This document shows, in pieces, positions 6,657-7,721 of a stretch of 7,721 nt of DNA. Within the stretch, counting starts at the first letter, position 1; the number at the start of each line of letters is the position of its first letter. The notes beneath the pieces were generated by a model, which saw only the letters and a list, made by a program, of their open reading frames with translations, was not told where the DNA came from and ran no database searches. Made by a program: the position numbers and the translations under genes. Source of the DNA: Clostridiales bacterium (lineage in GTDB: Bacteria > Bacillota > Clostridia > Christensenellales > Aristaeellaceae); NCBI GenBank assembly GCA_022776785.1, contig JALFHA010000047.1, positions 1 through 7,721 on the forward strand, written 5' to 3'.

Positions 6657-7254
6657 GTGGATTCGGGATGTGACCGACTTCATTTTTCTTGAGGACCCGC
6701 CCCAGCCTGCCGATGTGATCTTCGTGCCGGGCAACAGCTACGCCGAGCCCAGCGAGCTGGCCGCGCAGCTCTATGCAAGGGGGCTTGCGCCGCATGTGCT
6801 GCCCTCCGGGCGCTACGCCATCGGACGCGGAGAATTTGCCGGGCAGACGAGCGGCGCGCGCACCTATACCGGCCGCTTTGAGACGGAATGGGCGTTTATG
6901 CGCCATGTGCTGCTGCAAAACGGCGTGCCGGACGCGGCCATCCTGCGCGAGGACGAGGCGACCTACACCTATCAGAATGCCATCTACTCCCGCCGCCGTA
7001 CGGACGCGGAGCGCATCACGGTGCGCCGCGCGCTGCTGTGCTGTATGCCCCAGCATGCCCGCCGCGCGAAAATGTACTACGAGACACTCTATCCCGATGC
7101 CGAGCTGCTGGTATGCCCGGTGCAGGATGCACCCGTCACCCGTGAAAGCTGGATGCGCGAGCCGGAGGGCATCGACGCGGTACTCGGCGAGCTCGAGCGC
7201 TGCGGGGCGCAGTTCCACGACATCATGCGTGAGCTGCTCGCCGGACAGGATTAA
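6649..7254 (+). CDS. YdcF family protein (DUF218 domain)
   Basis: A 201-residue protein filling a single DUF218/YdcF domain. Typical elements are PADVIFVPGNSYAEPSELA (20-38) at the first strand, LYARGLAPHVLPSGR (41-55), FETEWAFMRHVLLQNGVP (77-94), ILREDEATYTYQNA (98-111) with conserved E and T residues, and ALLCCMPQHARRAKMYYETLYP (128-149). It lacks the N-terminal membrane segments of SanA/ElyC-type relatives, so it is probably cytoplasmic. E. coli YdcF has been reported to bind S-adenosylmethionine, and ElyC affects envelope glycan synthesis, but the family's biochemistry is largely unsettled. Tight coupling to an ExoA-like glycosyltransferase suggests a role with the same envelope glycan or its lipid carrier. 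No terminator separates it from tRNA-Trp, so some read-through is possible. Confidence 0.85.
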   Translation: MLEWIRDVTDFIFLEDPPQPADVIFVPGNSYAEPSELAAQLYARGLAPHVLPSGRYAIGRGEFAGQTSGARTYTGRFETEWAFMRHVLLQNGVPDAAILREDEATYTYQNAIYSRRRTDAERITVRRALLCCMPQHARRAKMYYETLYPDAELLVCPVQDAPVTRESWMREPEGIDAVLGELERCGAQFHDIMRELLAGQD

Positions 7255-7262
7255 AACAGAAA

Positions 7263-7274
7263 GTTTTGCAAAAC
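7263..7274. repeat. 12-bp perfect palindrome upstream of the tRNA promoter
   Basis: GTTTTGCAAAAC reads the same on both strands and ends 2 bases before the -35 of the tRNA-Trp promoter. It cannot form a good hairpin because its loop would be too small. A dimeric regulator site or a chance AT-rich upstream element are both possible. Confidence 0.35.
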
Positions 7275-7276
7275 CG

Positions 7277-7305
7277 TTGACAAAGCCACTGTCCCGTGTT
7301 ATACT
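7277..7305 (+). promoter_or_regulatory. Strong promoter of tRNA-Trp
   Basis: A perfect TTGACA (7277-7282), a 17-base spacer and TATACT (7300-7305), with the extended -10 TG at 7297-7298, form a near-ideal housekeeping promoter. The start near 7312 leaves a 5' leader of only about 6 nt before the mature tRNA. Confidence 0.88.
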
Positions 7306-7317
7306 AAATAAGTGCTT

Positions 7318-7391
7318 AGGGGTATGGTGTAATGGTAACACGTGGGTCTCCAAAACCTTTGTTGAGGGTTCGAGTCCTTCTGCCCCTGCCA
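7318..7391 (+). tRNA. tRNA-Trp (anticodon CCA)
   Basis: The 74-nt cloverleaf folds completely. The acceptor stem is AGGGGTA/TGCCCCT (7318-7324 with 7381-7387), the D stem GTGT/ACAC, and the T arm GAGGG-TTCGAGT-CCTTC. The anticodon loop CTCCAAA gives anticodon CCA at 7351-7353. The anticodon stem is weak at its base (T-T then G-T). The discriminator base is G (7388), the usual bacterial tRNA-Trp identity base, and the 3' CCA is encoded (7389-7391). It is a single tRNA transcribed on its own. Confidence 0.96.
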
Positions 7392-7392
7392 T

Positions 7393-7436
7393 AACATCCG
7401 ATAGGATTTGATACAATCCTGTCGGATGTTTCTTTT
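7393..7436 (+). terminator. Intrinsic terminator of tRNA-Trp
   Basis: A 16-bp stem with one G-T pair is formed by 7393-7408 and 7415-7430, with a 6-base loop, and is followed by TCTTTTT. It begins 2 bases after the CCA end, so the primary transcript would be little more than the tRNA plus this hairpin. Confidence 0.92.
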
Positions 7437-7529
7437 TACCTCCCTGTGATACAAAAGCGTTTGGGTTCAAAAGGTTTTTCCGCTCGTTTCGCCAAATCAT
7501 TTTTGTGGAAACCTTCATTACAGATATGC
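7437..7529. other. Gene-free spacer with an imperfect hairpin and a possible promoter
   Basis: No reading frame with a ribosome binding site is seen. A TGATACAAA (7447-7455) resembles an extended -10 but has no good -35. An imperfect inverted repeat pairs AAGGTTTTTCC (7471-7481, two T bulged) with GGAAACCTT (7507-7515). Together with the strong terminator downstream this could be the body of a small RNA of about 110 nt starting near 7462. This is inference only. Confidence 0.3.
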
Positions 7530-7575
7530 GAACGGGTGCGGGAAGCTGAGAGGCTATCCTGCGCCCGTTCTTTTT
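7530..7575 (+). terminator. Very strong intrinsic terminator with no gene in front
   Basis: A 14-bp stem with two G-T pairs (7530-7543 with 7557-7570) continues, after a bulged A (7556), with AGC/GCT (7544-7546 with 7553-7555) and a TGAGAG loop. It is followed directly by TTTTT (7571-7575). It points rightward, and no recognisable gene lies between it and the terminator of tRNA-Trp. Confidence 0.85.
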
Positions 7576-7626
7576 CCCCCCTTATACTATTTTGCGGCTA
7601 AAATCTAGCTTTGCAGAATCAGCCCC

Positions 7627-7679
7627 GTTTCAATCGTAGGATGCTTCGCATCCTGCTCTGAAACTGCTTTTTCTTTTGA
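7627..7679 (+). terminator. Terminator-like two-part hairpin followed by a T-rich tract
   Basis: An outer stem GTTTCA/TGAAAC (7627-7632 with 7659-7664) encloses an inner perfect 7-bp stem AGGATGC/GCATCCT (7638-7644 with 7648-7654) with a TTC loop. TGC and then CTTTTTCTTTT follow. As a rightward terminator it is plausible although the internal loop weakens it. Read on the other strand it resembles a single CRISPR repeat unit, but no second copy is present. Confidence 0.5.
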
Positions 7680-7693
7680 ACAATAAGGGAACA

Positions 7694-7709
7694 TTGGGCT
7701 GCCGCCCAA
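7694..7709. repeat. Small GC hairpin near the right edge
   Basis: TTGGGC (7694-7699) and GCCCAA (7704-7709) form a 6-bp stem with a TGCC loop. No T run follows. The window ends 12 bases later, so its context is unknown. Confidence 0.4.
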
Positions 7710-7721
7710 ACCTGCTTGAGG

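Noticed and set aside
5643..6734. 363-codon minus-strand reading frame opposite the ExoA-like gene
   Set aside because: Low-complexity Ala/Gly/Gln/Arg-rich product without motifs. The opposite strand carries an intact GT2 enzyme.
7318..7436. Integration site for a mobile element at the tRNA
   Set aside because: No integrase gene and no direct repeat of the tRNA 3' end is visible downstream to the window edge. Only sequence beyond 7721 could change this.
6508..7518. 336-codon minus-strand reading frame across tRNA-Trp and the YdcF gene
   Set aside because: Part of its product (AGAEGLEPSTKVLETHVLPL) is simply the antisense translation of the tRNA and its flank, a familiar annotation artefact. 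The rest is the antisense of a well-supported YdcF gene.
7534..7555. Possible thiamine pyrophosphate riboswitch (GGGTGC and GCTGAGAGG resemble the 5' half of a THI box)
   Set aside because: The conserved 3' half with CCTGATC and GGATAATGCC is absent. The bases form a perfect terminator stem and no thiamine gene follows within the window.
7620..7721. CRISPR array
   Set aside because: There is only one repeat-like unit. No second copy occurs within 57 bases to the right or in the sequence to the left, and no cas gene is present.

Overview
The window looks like chromosomal DNA from a GC-rich (about 60% by eye) Gram-positive bacterium, probably a Clostridia-type Bacillota. The reasons are strong purine-rich ribosome binding sites, textbook sigma-A promoters (TTGACA with TATAAT, TACAAT or TATACT), intrinsic hairpin plus T-run terminators, and a tRNA with an encoded CCA end. 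The taxon is an inference; no marker gene settles it.

Layout from left to right. Bases 1-39 are the last codons of a rightward gene. A bidirectional terminator at 60-93 separates it from a leftward MepA-like MATE transporter (109-1521). That gene has a perfect promoter and a structured leader of about 210 nt that may contain an attenuator. A divergent promoter at 1869-1897 drives a polytopic GT-C type glycosyltransferase (start about 1932, end 3527). It converges on a leftward GT2 glycosyltransferase (3550-4530). An AT-rich divergent promoter region (4531-4659) then serves a rightward three-gene run: a membrane-anchored GT2 (4660-5589), an ExoA-like GT2 (5658-6656), and a YdcF/DUF218 protein (6649-7254) that overlaps the previous gene by 8 nt. 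A self-contained tRNA-Trp(CCA) unit with its own promoter and terminator follows (7277-7436). The last 285 bases have no gene but hold three further hairpins, two of them terminator-like.

Four glycosyltransferases of different architecture plus a YdcF protein suggest a small cell-surface glycan or glycolipid island. The GT2 enzymes would build or decorate a lipid-linked glycan on the cytoplasmic face of the membrane. The GT-C enzyme would add a sugar from a polyprenyl-phosphate donor on the outer face. No priming transferase, Wzy polymerase, ligase or dedicated flippase is visible, so the pathway is incomplete here or uses parts encoded elsewhere. I see no clear mobile element, CRISPR array or defence system. 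The most interesting unexplained parts are the MATE leader and the hairpin-rich stretch after tRNA-Trp.
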